A stretch of DNA of 64,000 nucleotides from Uloborus plumipes (taxonomy: Eukaryota; Arthropoda; Arachnida; Araneae; Uloboridae), in contig JAXGGA010001606.1 in the NCBI GenBank assembly GCA_038373865.1, forward strand, positions 62,001-126,000. Direction: 5' to 3'. The position numbers and the translations under genes were made by a program. Under the pieces are notes generated by a model. That model made no database searches. It worked only from the letters and a program-made list of their open reading frames with translations, and was not told the DNA's origin. Below, in pieces: positions 10,922-22,070 of this stretch. The stretch's first letter is position 1. Each line of letters begins with the position of its first letter.

Positions 10922-13900
10922 AACAAGGCTTTTTACATAAACCTCAAGTAATGATGTTTCAATCATTTGACTCTAATTTACGCTTCAACTATTTTATTAA
11001 AGTTTTTCTTAAAGCAACTTTTAAACATTTACTTGTGCATTGCGTCAGTTTAACAACCTATTCAACTTGACCCATGATGGGTTTAGTGACACATTTCAAA
11101 AACTTTTTGAAAGAGTTTTTGATGTAAAACAATGGATATTAGCGATGGCTTTGAAGTCATTACCTGGTGGGAAAATAGTTTTAGTCATACATGAAATACC
11201 ATTTTGTTATTGCGTAACATCATAATTCAATTAAAAAAATCAAACTGTAAAATGCGCATCAATTATTCCCGGACTAGCCTATATATTTTTGCTCGAAATT
11301 CCACATCGCTTTTATATTTAAGAGGTTACTTGAATGCTGTTTTTGGCAAATCAGTACTCAAATTGCTGCTAAGAGAAGATATGTACAGAGGTGAAAAATA
11401 GCTATTTTAAAAATGGTACTTTTTTAAAGACTAAACAAAGGTTTTGTTCTTATATAATATCTTTAAAGCCTAATTTTTGGGGCTTTACAGGTAATGCAAT
11501 TAGATGGCGGTTTATGTTATTGTGTAGAAAGGAGAAAGGATTTGAGTCGGTTACATATAAGAACAATAGTTACTTGTTTCAAAGAATTCATAAGACAACG
11601 TTTTTTTCTTTTTTGTACTACCAAAAGAAGATTTATGCAGAAATCGTGACAAGAATAAGCTGAGAACGAAATGTAAGAACAAGACATCAATCCGATACAT
11701 ATTATTACTAATCCAGTGCTCTTAATAGTTTCCCTTCCTTCCATTATGAACTAACTTAATAAAGGCAGCTTTTCTGGCAACATCCATCATAGAGAGATTA
11801 GTTTCAGCCCCAACCCAATGAATCAAACCATATTCGCTTGCTATTTCTATCACGAAAATGTGTAATAATTATATGTCAGTTATAATCATGATTATTTTCT
11901 TTTTAATTGATTTATGGAATTTTCAAACATTAGCTCTCTTTCAAGAAATAAAAAATAATATGTAAAATTTTCTAAAATAAAGAGTGCATTTGTTTAAAAT
12001 CAACATGATATTTGCGAAAGTTCAAAGAATACTTCAAAATTTGTGTTAAGCAATTAAACTTTTTGTTTGACAAATCGTAGTTGTGCCTGTTTTACTTTTA
12101 TTTGTTAAGGAGTCCTTAGTGCCCATCTTCGTTTGAAATTGGGATTGATCCCCGGATTTTGAAGTAACGTAATCATTTATTTTGCTCTTTACAGAAACAC
12201 GTGAACTATTTTCATGCTAGAAGTAGGAGAAATTGAGAAAAAAGTCTCCACTTTTGATTTCGACTTTTGCAATTTTAATCTATTCACCTGTACTATGTTT
12301 ATAGAACCACTCTTAAAACATCACTGGTTTGATAGTGGATATTCAAATGGGGCTTTGTTATAGAGAAGATATAGTTATAGAGAGGATAATCAGCTCATTC
12401 AAAAGTAGGTATTAGACAAGTTCTAAGGCATTTCCTTCTATTTTTGCACTATTTTTGGCAAAAGGAGCACAATTATACAATCGAATGCTCATTTCAGCAG
12501 CCTAAATTAAGTGAATTAGTGTACGATAGTGCAATATTTCAAAATGTGTCAATCCTTTAAAAGTTTTAGAAACAAGAAATTTACGTTTTGTCTAAAAGAC
12601 AATTTTTTTTCTGCGTATGCGTTATTAACTTTAAACAAATAGACCGAATTAAATCTTATGTGCCATTGTTCAAACTGAAAGGGAGGCATTTTAGCGTCTA
12701 CAGGAGGTGTCAAGAAATCCAGAAATGCATTTTAGAGGCACAGTAATTTTCTAAAAAGAAAAAAATATATAGATATTGAGAAAACCTGGGAGAAGTAAGA
12801 AATCGAAACTCTGAGTAAGGAATGCTAATTAAACACTGCTTTAGTACATAACTACAAACTTGCAATTATTTTGGTCCAAATCTAAACAAAAATCAAGTAC
12901 AGTGTCTGAAACAGAAAATACACAAAACCAGTAAGAAAATGAGTGCACTTAAATAAGTAAGTTTAGATTTTGCACAAAATGTAAATGAAATAAAAATTAA
13001 ATATACTTGCTTAGTATTTTATCAAATCAAATTAGTCAGTTGATCTTTATAAATAAAACATGTATTCGTAACGATCAAAAAAATATAAAGTATTCTAGAT
13101 GAAGCTTGATATTGTAAATTTTGCTTTGCTTTGTACAAAATAAAATGCAGTCTAAAATGCTATTGTACTTGAATTAAAAAAAAATCATCCGAAGAATTGT
13201 CATTTATTTCCTTAAAGAGTCTAAGTCTAAAATGACTTCTGGAAAGTACGTCGAAGTGCAAATAAAACTTTTCAAGCAGACGCAGAAATGCAAGAGTTGA
13301 CGACGGAGAAAAGAAGTTGGAGAAACTTTTAATCTCTCTTTTGTAACTCTAATTGGGCTTTTCAGAGGAGAAACGAAGTAACAAGACATGAACGAAATTT
13401 CAAAAAAGTCCTGAAAAGAAAATTATTTTTGTTCTCGAAATAAATAGCTTGTACTTTGTTATATCAGCATGATGCTTTTGACTGCTTGTGAGGCGTTAAA
13501 ACTAATTTCCATATAGTTAAGATGTTATGATGACTGAGCAAAAATCTTCAATGGTGAAATAGTTCTACTATATTAGTAAATTATTTTAAAAATTAAAAAA
13601 AATCATTTTAGGTGTTTGTTGAGAATGTCAAATGGAAATTAAACTGTACGTGTATCTTTACATGTATGTAGGCTGTAGGGGTGGGGGATGAGAATATTTT
13701 TTGAATTTTTATTTTAAAATAATGTATATATTTTTTCTCAGCTCAGAAAAACCCGCAAAAAACCCACACTTAAATAGTGTCTCCTTTGTGTCACAGGATT
13801 TCTCACGGATTTTTTTTTTGATTTTTTTACCTTATAGTATTTATAGAACCGTTTTCAGTTGTTCACTTGTATGGGAAGGCACATGTGGACATGCTTGGAG

Positions 13901-14439
13901 TATGTATGGCTTCAGTTAAAAATGAAGGAAAATAATATTTTAAATAATTTTTCAAATGTATACGAATATACCAATTGCATTACAGGGTTTTAACTTACTA
14001 TGAGTTAATTTAATTTCAGTAGTAATTGTTTCATTAAAAAAATTTAAAGCAAAATTTTTTTCGCTTGATATTGTGAAATTGAAGATTTATAGAATTTTTA
14101 CCCTATTTTGAGTTTACGTAACTCTCATTGTATAAAAACAGCTTCCTGTTTTAAAGGAAATAGTGGGAAAATAAGTTATTCACGGTATTATTGTCCTTCA
14201 TTCAATATTAGCATCAGCAGTTTACTTAAAAAAACTGATGCTTACTCATTTACGATACACATTGTCCGTTTTGGTGTTTTAATTGTGCAGTTGAATTTAT
14301 TCATAACATTTTCATAAACGTTTTTTATTATTTTGTGTTCATATAACTTTTCTTAAAAAATAGCACGTTAACTAGCAAGAAATTAACTAATTAATAAAAA
14401 AAGCGCAAAATCTTCATTCACATAAATTTAAGTACAGTT
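10922..14439. other. No convincing gene
   Basis: AT-rich sequence. Four short plus-strand frames overlap head to tail at 10792-11663, but I find no domain in them. The remainder to 14439 shows no inverted ends, tandem repeats or coding-like frames. Confidence 0.45.
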
Positions 14440-14880
14440 CAGCAGTCTAACATAACGGGCACATATTTCACAGCATATGAGTTTATGTACCCCGTCTCAA
14501 ATGGCACGTGTCCGTCTGTCTGGCACGGAGATCGTAAATCTTGATTGGCTGTCGCAAACACGCCATTATGGCATACATCCAATCATCTCTCACTCGGATT
14601 ATTTTTCATGGCTTCATTCTCGCTGGAACCCCGCTAATTAAGAATCGCCGTAGCAAGATATTTTTTTTATTTCCTCTCTCCAATTTGTTTCTTGCGAAAT
14701 TACCATCTTTGGGCGGCAATAGCGTGTTAACGACCGAACGTGTTGGGATCAAGTTGTGAATGGATTCGCCGATGTAATTCTGGCGAGCCATGAAATGTTA
14801 CGCTCCCAATGGTTATCAGGTTTTTGAAGGTTGGGTCGCTGACTTTTATGTCGTCGGATCGTCGTCGTATCAATAATTTT
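14440..14880. other. Compositionally distinct non-coding island
   Basis: A block of mixed composition, visibly richer in G+C than its surroundings, without terminal repeats, tandem structure or similarity to other parts of the window. Short frames exist on both strands (14541-14759, 14606-14791), neither with a recognisable product. A conserved non-coding element is possible but unproven. Confidence 0.3.
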
Positions 14881-16758
14881 GAAATAAAATCCAGAGTATT
14901 TAGTTTATTGAGTGCTTAAGATTGACATGCAAAGTTATGTGCCGATATATGTTACATTAAAACCTTCTTGATAATTGTCTTATATAATATAAAATTGATG
15001 TGGTAATAAATCGCAATGTAGATCATTTCAATGTTAAATATTTATACATACTTCATTGCATTAATAAGAAAGAACACTGTTACATAATCTACGTTCTCAG
15101 TGCTTCAGATCTAATTAAATCAGAAATATTCAAGTTTTGTGAAAGATTAATAATTAAACGGAGAAAAAAACTTCAAAAAATGAACTTTATCCATCAAAAA
15201 AATGAAACCATAGAATGCGAAAAAACTGGCAAAAAAAAAAAAAAAAAAAAAAAACAATCACTGAAAGTATATAAAAACAGAATAAAGGTATGCTTTTATT
15301 TCAATGAATTACAGTTGTATAAAACCTATCAAAATAAACTCAAAAAGTTTCGCAATCGCAACACGTCAAAATCCAACAAACAACCATAGAAAAAGTTACA
15401 AATCCAAAAGTGTAGGTTTTTAAACAGGATTTTGAAAAATATGAGAAGTTGAAGAAACTAGACGAATTTAACAGTATAAAATTTCATTTTAAGCTGATTG
15501 TTCGTTCTTAAAATGAAACGTCTCTCTAATGTGAATCTTTGCAAATCATAAATGATTTTTTTTTCGTTTTTTTCTCTATGCACGTATAGCTTTCGTTTTC
15601 TCGGGTATTTGAGTTTATTGTTTAAGGTTTATGTGTACGGTACAAAATGCTTGTTTACTATTTTTGAAAATGAAACGTGTACTGCAAGAGTAATTTTAAG
15701 TGGTATAAGTCACATTGATAAAATAGTTAGCATTATTATATTTCGAATGTTCTAGAATCTGAAATCTTTTCAAAAATTATTAATGAATTCATTTTATTAA
15801 TATTAAGAGTTCTAATTTTTTGCTTTTGAAATATCAATAGCATATACATATGTCTCCACTCTATCACCTCAAAAACACAATTGACAAACATTCTGAATCT
15901 TTCATGCTCGAAACATTACAAATTGCCAGCGGCACACTTTCTGTACGTTGAATTTTTAAAGTGTTGACACAAAGGTTGTTTCACAAGAAAACTCAAAACA
16001 CAATGTCCCACGCTGAAAATTTATCATTTTTGCAGACATGCTTTGGACAACAAAAAATTACGATCTCATCTCATGCAACTTTTTTATTTATTTTGTAGCG
16101 TAGATCAAGTACGATCTTTCAATATTCACGTAGACAGAGTAATATTAGATGATGTAGCAAAAAATTATATTTTAAGGATACGGGATTTTCTCTGGTGCTA
16201 TCATTTTTTTTCTTAAGAGAGAACATTTTCTGCTTTAGATTTCGCAACAAATAACACTAAAGGTATTTTCGAGCAAAGAATATCCCTAGCCGCATACGAT
16301 AAATACAGGGTCAGAGAGAGAGAAAAGGATGCCCATTTCATAGGACTGTTTTTCGGAAAAAGATGATAGTCGAATTACAGTTAAATTAAATGCCTCATTT
16401 AAGTATTAATAATAAAAATAAATAAACAAAAAGTTAGCGATGTATGGTGCTGTGAATAGAAAATTATTTAACTACTTAGCAATGTTAAGTAATCCTCAAC
16501 ACTCATGAAAACTGCTCAATATTCCGTTTAACTATGGTCTCCAATCGAAGACCAATAATTATTATCTGCTGCTTACATAAGTGCAGCTGTTGAAATTAGA
16601 TGGCCAAAGAGGTCTTCAGGGCCCGATCCAAAAGCGCAAACCATATGGTATGGTAGATAAAAGTATCTAGGTATATTTTTAATGATTTTTTGACTGCGTT
16701 TGTTATTACCCCGGGCTCCCCTACACGAAAAAAAAATAGAAGGTTATTAAGTAATCTA
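14881..16758. other. No gene seen
   Basis: AT-rich with an A run at about 15231-15254. The 129-codon frame at 15000-15389 is lysine/asparagine-rich, crosses the A run and has no recognisable domain, so I treat it as chance. No repeats identified. Confidence 0.45.
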
Positions 16759-16900
16759 TAATAATACTATAAAGCTGAAGAGTTTGTTTGTTTGAACGCG
16801 CTAATCTCAGGGACTACTGGTTCAAATTGAAAAATTCTTTTTGTGTTGACTAGTCCATTGAATCAGAAGGCTTTAGGCGATATAACATTACGCTATATGT
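16759..16900 (+). repeat. Fragment of a dispersed arthropod repeat
   Basis: Opens with CTATAATAATACTATAAAGC, then GTTTGTTTGTTTGAACGCGC and an AATCTCAGGGACTACTGG block. I recognise this layout from dispersed repeats in arthropod genomes, possibly Helitron-associated. It lies just upstream of the Helitron helicase remains, but whether they were one element is unclear. Confidence 0.45.
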
Positions 16901-16977
16901 AAAGGAATTATTTTTATAGTTTTAAAATAATAATTTTCTAAAAACACGAGCGGATTAGTTCCCACTCTTCTCGAGAG

Positions 16978-17386
16978 ATGGCGTTCATTAAAAGTATTGC
17001 TTTGGCAACTGTGTGTAGAGGGCACTGTAACAGAACCAGACTCGAAGTTAAATGTGATGGTTGCTTTAGAGTTGTAACTAGTCCAGCAGTTGGTCAAACG
17101 GTGCTTTTACCTCGCATTCCAATTATTCCTGATGATTTAGCTTTTAATTTAAAAATAATACAATTTCCCATTAAAGTTTCGTTTGCTGTACCATTAATAA
17201 ATTACAGGGACAAACATTTAAGCACGTAGGAATAAATTTATTGCAGGATTGTTTCTTACTTGGGCAACTACATGTTGATTTTCAAGATCAGGTTGCGGAG
17301 AAAACCAGTACGCTCTACTACCAAACGAAAATAAAACTAAAAGTATCGTGTATGATCAGACTGGGCGCCTTACTAATTTTTTCTAA
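16978..17386 (+). pseudogene. Helitron helicase (Rep/Hel) C-terminal remains
   Basis: The first frame (16978-17229) includes CNRTRLEVK, VLLPRIPIIPDDLAFN and QFPIKVSFA, the typical end of a PIF1-like helicase from Helitron rolling-circle transposons. The match then shifts frame: from 17220 it reads KHVGINLLQDCFLLGQLHV, the region that ends helicase motif VI. It shifts again at 17312 (NENKTKSIVYDQTG) to a stop at 17384-17386. The motif V region is corrupted. The N-terminal Rep domain and upstream helicase motifs are absent, so this is a dead, truncated copy. Confidence 0.75.
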
Positions 17387-17492
17387 AGGTTCTTTGTTAT
17401 TTTTAACGATATATTTATCATATACATATATTGGGGTGCACTTAAAAAAGTTTTTAAATAGATTGTTGTCTTTTTAACGCGGGTGAAAACAT

Positions 17493-17551
17493 TTACTTTC
17501 AAAAACCTTTATTAGGGCACGGATGTGCCCTAATAAAGGTTTTTGAAGTAA
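17493..17551. repeat. Perfect 21-bp-stem hairpin
   Basis: Bases 17500-17520 and 17525-17545 are exact inverted copies around the loop GGAT, with imperfect extension outward on both sides. It sits 107 bp after the Helitron helicase stop. Helitrons carry a hairpin near their 3' end, but this stem is longer and AT-richer than usual and no CTRR terminus was located next to it. Confidence 0.7.
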
Positions 17552-18136
17552 CAGCTTATACCCATTATATTAGACAGGAAAGCTTGTTTCTCATTTTTTG
17601 TTCAATGTTTGTTCATATTTTGTTCAGAGGTAGTAAGAAATACGTATATAAATAGAATACTAAATATACTACGAACACTACAATCAATGAATTCCCTTCA
17701 AAGCCGACACTAGCAGCACATAAAGTTAATGCGTAAAATATGCTCTAATAAAACCTGCTACTTGTTGCCGCCAATCATTTTCGAACCTTTAGATAATATT
17801 GGCAATTAAGATAAACACTATTGCTTTGGCAGCGCATTTCATGTCTCTCACTAGTTCATCCAGGGAAGACCACGGAAGATCGCAATTTGTGATTGGGTAT
17901 GTATCGCTAATGTTCCAACGACCCATCCATTCTACCCCGCCTTCTGCTAAAAGCATCTTTGGTCCTTTTCGTTGCCAGCAAACATTTTCTAATTAAGTTT
18001 TGGGATAGCATTATTAGCTTTATCGATAGTTTATGGCAATTAAAAAGAGATAATGTGATACACATTACTTTGAATACATCATATGAGCTTCATGTTAATA
18101 ATCATGAAGTAAACGCTGTTGACGTTGCGAATATCT
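17552..18136. other. No gene seen
   Basis: Two overlapping plus-strand frames (17799-17996, 17959-18147) have no recognisable domain. No repeats were identified. Confidence 0.45.
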
Positions 18137-18230
18137 ACTTATATTAAAAACTGAGTATCTTTCTTTGTTTCTATCTATGTCATGCTTCTTTCTCCTGAGC
18201 ACAGGTGAGTTGAAAGTAGAACCAGGTACC
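18137..18230 (+). repeat. Short dispersed repeat, copy 1
   Basis: CTTATATTAAAAACTGAGTA and the pyrimidine-rich stretch after it recur at 18517. The two copies diverge after about 70 bp. Class unknown. Confidence 0.5.
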
Positions 18231-18516
18231 GATGGATTGGTAATTTTTCATGCTTCATTAGTTTTAATTTATATAATTATACGATTTTAATTAACGAAGA
18301 TATCAATTAACAAGTAGTCAAATTTAAAGTGAATCCTAAATGATTAAATATGAAACCCATTGTTACAAAACGTGGTTGCTATGATACAGTAATAATAATG
18401 ATAATGAGAATTTTGAATGAAGGCTTAACTAAATCAAACACGAAACTCATTAGCTGGCCACGTTGTAGTACTTTTATAGCTAGCCACTTGTAATTTTTTG
18501 AAACATAAATAACATG

Positions 18517-18790
18517 AAACTTATATTAAAAACTGAGTATCTCTCTATGTCTGCTTCTTTCCCTTGAGCGAGCTGAACTTGCTGAATCCTCACCAGTTTG
18601 AAGGCACGAAGTATCTCAATATTCGAATGATTTTTTGACGCAGGAAAAAAGTGAAGGCGTGAAGCGGCTTTGAGCAAGCCGCCTTGGCGGCGAGTAGTTT
18701 GTTGAAACTTTCTTTACTACTTTAAATGCACGAAGCGCCCGTGAACCCCGGGCAACGCAGCTCGCTTCTTGGGGTACAATCGGGCCATGC
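18517..18790 (+). repeat. Dispersed repeat, copy 2, with GC-rich 3' part
   Basis: Begins with the same block as 18137 and continues into a G+C-richer portion holding GCCGCCTTGGCGGC (an inverted pair near 18680-18693) and CCCCGGGCAACGCAGCTCGC. The composition is unlike the flanks. It looks like a transposable-element fragment, but the family was not identified. Confidence 0.45.
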
Positions 18791-19201
18791 GCGTAGTATG
18801 TTTTGAAACCTAATGAACATTAAATTATATCAAATAATATAACTTTAGAATAGGTAGGTAAAAGTTAGGAGGGGGTAACATTATGCATCAACATGCCGCA
18901 GGAAGCTAATCTAGCTGCCCTGGCGGCTAGTTTTATTTTATTGATTGTTAAATAACATACACTGCAAAAAACGAACTGTTGTTTTACAGTATTATACTGA
19001 AAGCAGAGGTATCATTTTAAACTGTAAAATGCACAGCAATAAACGTAACATTAGCAGTTTCACAGTTTATTACTGCAGAATTACAATAAAATTAGCTGTA
19101 TTATACTTTAAAAAGAAACATTTATTTTTTACTGTGTATAAGTTGCTCAAATTTAAATAAATAATGAGTTCTGTAAACTATATACCCACCTTTGTGTAAT
19201 A
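18791..19201. other. No gene seen
   Basis: AT-rich; the frame at 18945-19160 has no recognisable product. Confidence 0.45.
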
Positions 19202-19458
19202 AATGTAAAATATAAATACAGCGCTAAAGAAGCACAAATACTACTACAGACACGTGTTTGGGCGTTACAAGGAAATCCTTTTACAATGCGAAAAACTATA
19301 ATATATATACTGATATATAACAATTATTATGTATTAAATGTATCACGCATTGAATTTTTTTTATATTTTTTCGCATTGAAAAAGGCTTTCCTTGTAATGC
19401 CCAAATATGTGTCTGTAGTAGTATTTGTGCTTCTTTAGCGTTGTATTTATATTTTACA
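19202..19458. mobile_element. Fold-back repeat with about 95-bp arms
   Basis: Left arm (about 19202-19297) and right arm (about 19370-19458) are inverted copies with a handful of mismatches, including CGCTAAAGAAGCACAAATAC and its complement. The loop is AT-rich. No target duplication was resolved, so the superfamily is open. Confidence 0.65.
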
Positions 19459-19710
19459 ATAAGTTCTGTGTATCATTTTTTACTAAAAATTTCCGTTCAA
19501 ATAACATATTCAAGTTTTATAGCTTTAGGAAAGTAGAAGCTATATGTATTGGTTCAGTAAAATTTACAATAATCAAACCTGTATAGTTCTTTTCTAAAAA
19601 ACTTTCATTTTTAAAAAACATAGTATTCTTTAGGGGTGCTAATTCACATGTAACTCCGTAAAATGTTTTTAGCTCAGCCATGAGGACTTTTGTACTGGTA
19701 TTTTAACATA

Positions 19711-20268
19711 CAGTGAACTCTCACTTATGCGTCGACCCAAAGGACCGACAGAAAAATGCGCAAAAGTGAAAAAAACGTATAAGTGAACAAGCCTATTTAA
19801 ACGACCAAAACGCAACATTGGTTCTAATGAGTAATGAATAAGAATGTTTCTATAGAAAAGGGACATATTACTACGATTTAGCAATTACTGTAAAGTAGCT
19901 ACAATGATAATGAGAAAATAAACATTGTAGCATACCTAATTACGAACTGTTCGCTTTAAAACGATCCATAACAGATAATTGTCCCTCTCCGAATTCTAGT
20001 TCATGCGGAAAAAATGCCTTCCGTGAGCAATAAAAGCGAAAGATTGAAGAGGAAAGCGAAGAAAAATGCTTATTTTTTAAAGAAAATGAATTATAATTTT
20101 GACATGTTACGGAAAAACGATGCATAAGTGAAATATTTATCTTTCGAGCTACGCATAAACGAAGGATACTATCATTATTTTGCTATGGAATATGCTGGGA
20201 CCGTTCAAAATCACCGTATATGTGGAAAAGGCGCATAAGTGAGGCGGCGTATAAGTGAGAGTTTACTG
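19711..20268. mobile_element. Pogo/Tigger-like MITE
   Basis: The termini CAGTGAACTCTCACTTATGC and the complementary GCGTATAAGTGAGAGTTTACTG are flanked by TA (19709-19710, 20269-20270). Several internal sub-blocks repeat the same phrase (GCGCATAAGTGA, TGCATAAGTGA). CAGT ends with TA targets are typical of the pogo/Tigger branch of Tc1/mariner. There is no transposase. The frames at 19669-19884 and 19940-20125 are incidental. Confidence 0.75.
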
Positions 20269-20741
20269 TAATTTACCAAATTTAGAATCAATCGAATAGC
20301 ATTTAGTTTTATTAAACACTAGCGGTACCCGCACGGCTTTGCCCGTGGTATAAAATTGAAAGTTCATTTGTAAAATAATTGATATAGCAGAAAAAATGCT
20401 CTAGTTTGGTTTTATTCAACTATAATTCCTTCAAAGTGATAAAAAGATCTGATATGGACCCCACACTACTTAATTTAACGTGTAAATTTCTTAGTAGATG
20501 CCTTAAGTGCTAAAATAGTGCTTGGAGTGAGCAAGACAACAATTCAAACATTTGTATCCATAGTTTGCACGAAACAATGCAAAAAAATGTTTTACAATGA
20601 TTAATCTCCTAAATATCATCGATTTTAACATCATTCAGTGAATTTTTCGCAAAATATCGCCAACAGCGCCAAATTGAACCTAAATCAAAAAAAAAAAAAA
20701 AAAAAATCGCCAATTGGCGTCAAATACTTGGCAATCAAAAG

Positions 20742-20761
20742 CTTGGCGATATATCGCCAAG
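20742..20761. repeat. 20-bp perfect palindrome
   Basis: CTTGGCGATATATCGCCAAG equals its own reverse complement. Its half-site CTTGGCGATAT is also the core of the minisatellite at 27003-27079. Confidence 0.8.
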
Positions 20762-21408
20762 TGGTCGCGCCAATTCATATCCCTTTTGTTAACCAATTCA
20801 TATCACTTTGCATTGAAAACACTGATTTACCCGATAAATGGGGTAAAACACCTACATTCGAATGCAACCCCAAGGGAGATGGACAAAAATAAGCCATTGA
20901 AAATAAGAACAATGGATGGACGAAAATAAGAACAATTTTGTTGATAACAGGAACCAACAGAAATCTTACCAAAGTTTAAAAGAAGAAGAAAGTTTTCTTT
21001 CCTAGCTTAAAAAACAAAACAATACATTTTCCGAAATGAAACACTTTAAAAAAACGATGCAATATCGCAATTGATACGATATTTCGTTAATCTGTGCTTT
21101 AGGTACCCTTTTCTCGCTAAGTGAACGATAGGCGCGCCAAGCGTGGTAACCCTAGCTATTTTGCGTAGTTGACTTTTTGAAAACGCGCCAAGCAGGGTCC
21201 CAAAGCATCTTCACCGGGAAAAAGACAAGGTTGCCAGAGAATTGGAATAAAAAAATACTACGCCTCCTCTAAAAAAAATATTACGAAATACTACTGTTTC
21301 CAAACGTTGCCAAAATCAATGTTGCTGAAATGCGAAATCTATGAAAATGAAAAAAAAAAAAAAAAAAATCCGCCAAATCTTTTAATTAAGTCATTAGTGT
21401 ATTGGAAA

Positions 21409-21520
21409 CAGGGTTGCCAGAAAAATACTACGCTCCTTATTTGGGCCGAAAAAATACTACCGTAGAATCAAAAATACTACGTCTGGCCGTAGCCTACGAA
21501 GATTGACGCTGGCAACCCTG
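21409..21520. mobile_element. Small MITE with 12-bp inverted ends
   Basis: CAGGGTTGCCAG and CTGGCAACCCTG bound 112 bp. A diverged related block, with AAGGTTGCCAGAG and AAAATACTACG, lies just upstream at about 21225-21310. CAGGG ends suggest hAT, but no clear 8-bp duplication was found. Confidence 0.6.
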
Positions 21521-22070
21521 GAAAAAGAAAGAAACAAAAATAAGTATGAACACGTAACCATAGTAACAACATGAAAAGTTGATTTCCGTTGATAAAATAA
21601 TTAATTTTATCTCTCTTTTCAAACAAATTTTATTCTAAAGCTCAACCATTTTAGAATCGTTTGGCTTGCTTTACTGAAGGTAAGCCTTGAATTTCGGGAT
21701 TCTAAAAACAATTGTTACAGCTCTCCTGATGATCGTAGAAACTTCGAAAAAACTTCATTTTGTGCAGAAAATTTCAAGCTTTCGAATGACATAAGACTTG
21801 AAAATGTGTGTGAAATATTTCTTCCCTATTTTATCGAATTTCCGCTAAGAATTCGAATAGAAAAAGAACGAAATGGAATTTTCGAAAAATCTCTTCGAGG
21901 TGCAAAACTACATGCTACAAACTAATTTTGTGCCAAGTGGCATGAAAATCGACCGAACGGTTTTGGCGCTACGCGCGTAACAGACAGACAGAAGGAAAGA
22001 CAGAAAGAAAGACAGAAGGAAGGACAGAAAGAAAGAGAGACAAACTTTCAGCTTTATTATTAGTAGAGAA

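Larger units (their letters stand above)
20318..22070 (+). repeat. Long dispersed repeat, class not assigned
   Basis: Starts with CTAGCGGTACCCGCACGGC and ends with a polypurine stretch (about 21980-22045) and CTTTATTATTAGTAGAG. The end, including GGCGCTACGCGCGTAACAGA, is matched in reverse at 40996-41150. I recognise the opening and closing blocks as common in arachnid and insect dispersed repeats. No open reading frame of note remains. It contains an A run (20688-20706), a 20-bp palindrome and a small MITE. Whether it is one element or several joined pieces is uncertain. Confidence 0.5.

Noticed and set aside
10792..11663. Four overlapping plus-strand frames resembling a frameshifted gene
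   Set aside because: None has a recognisable motif; AT-rich DNA gives such chains by chance, and the first frame crosses the transposon boundary at 10921.
15000..15389. 129-codon plus-strand frame
   Set aside because: Lys/Asn-rich and runs through a homopolymer A tract; no recognisable domain.
21980..22045. Regular polypurine stretch as a CRISPR-like or regulatory array
   Set aside because: It is a simple GAAAG/GACA microsatellite at the end of a dispersed repeat; no spacer structure.
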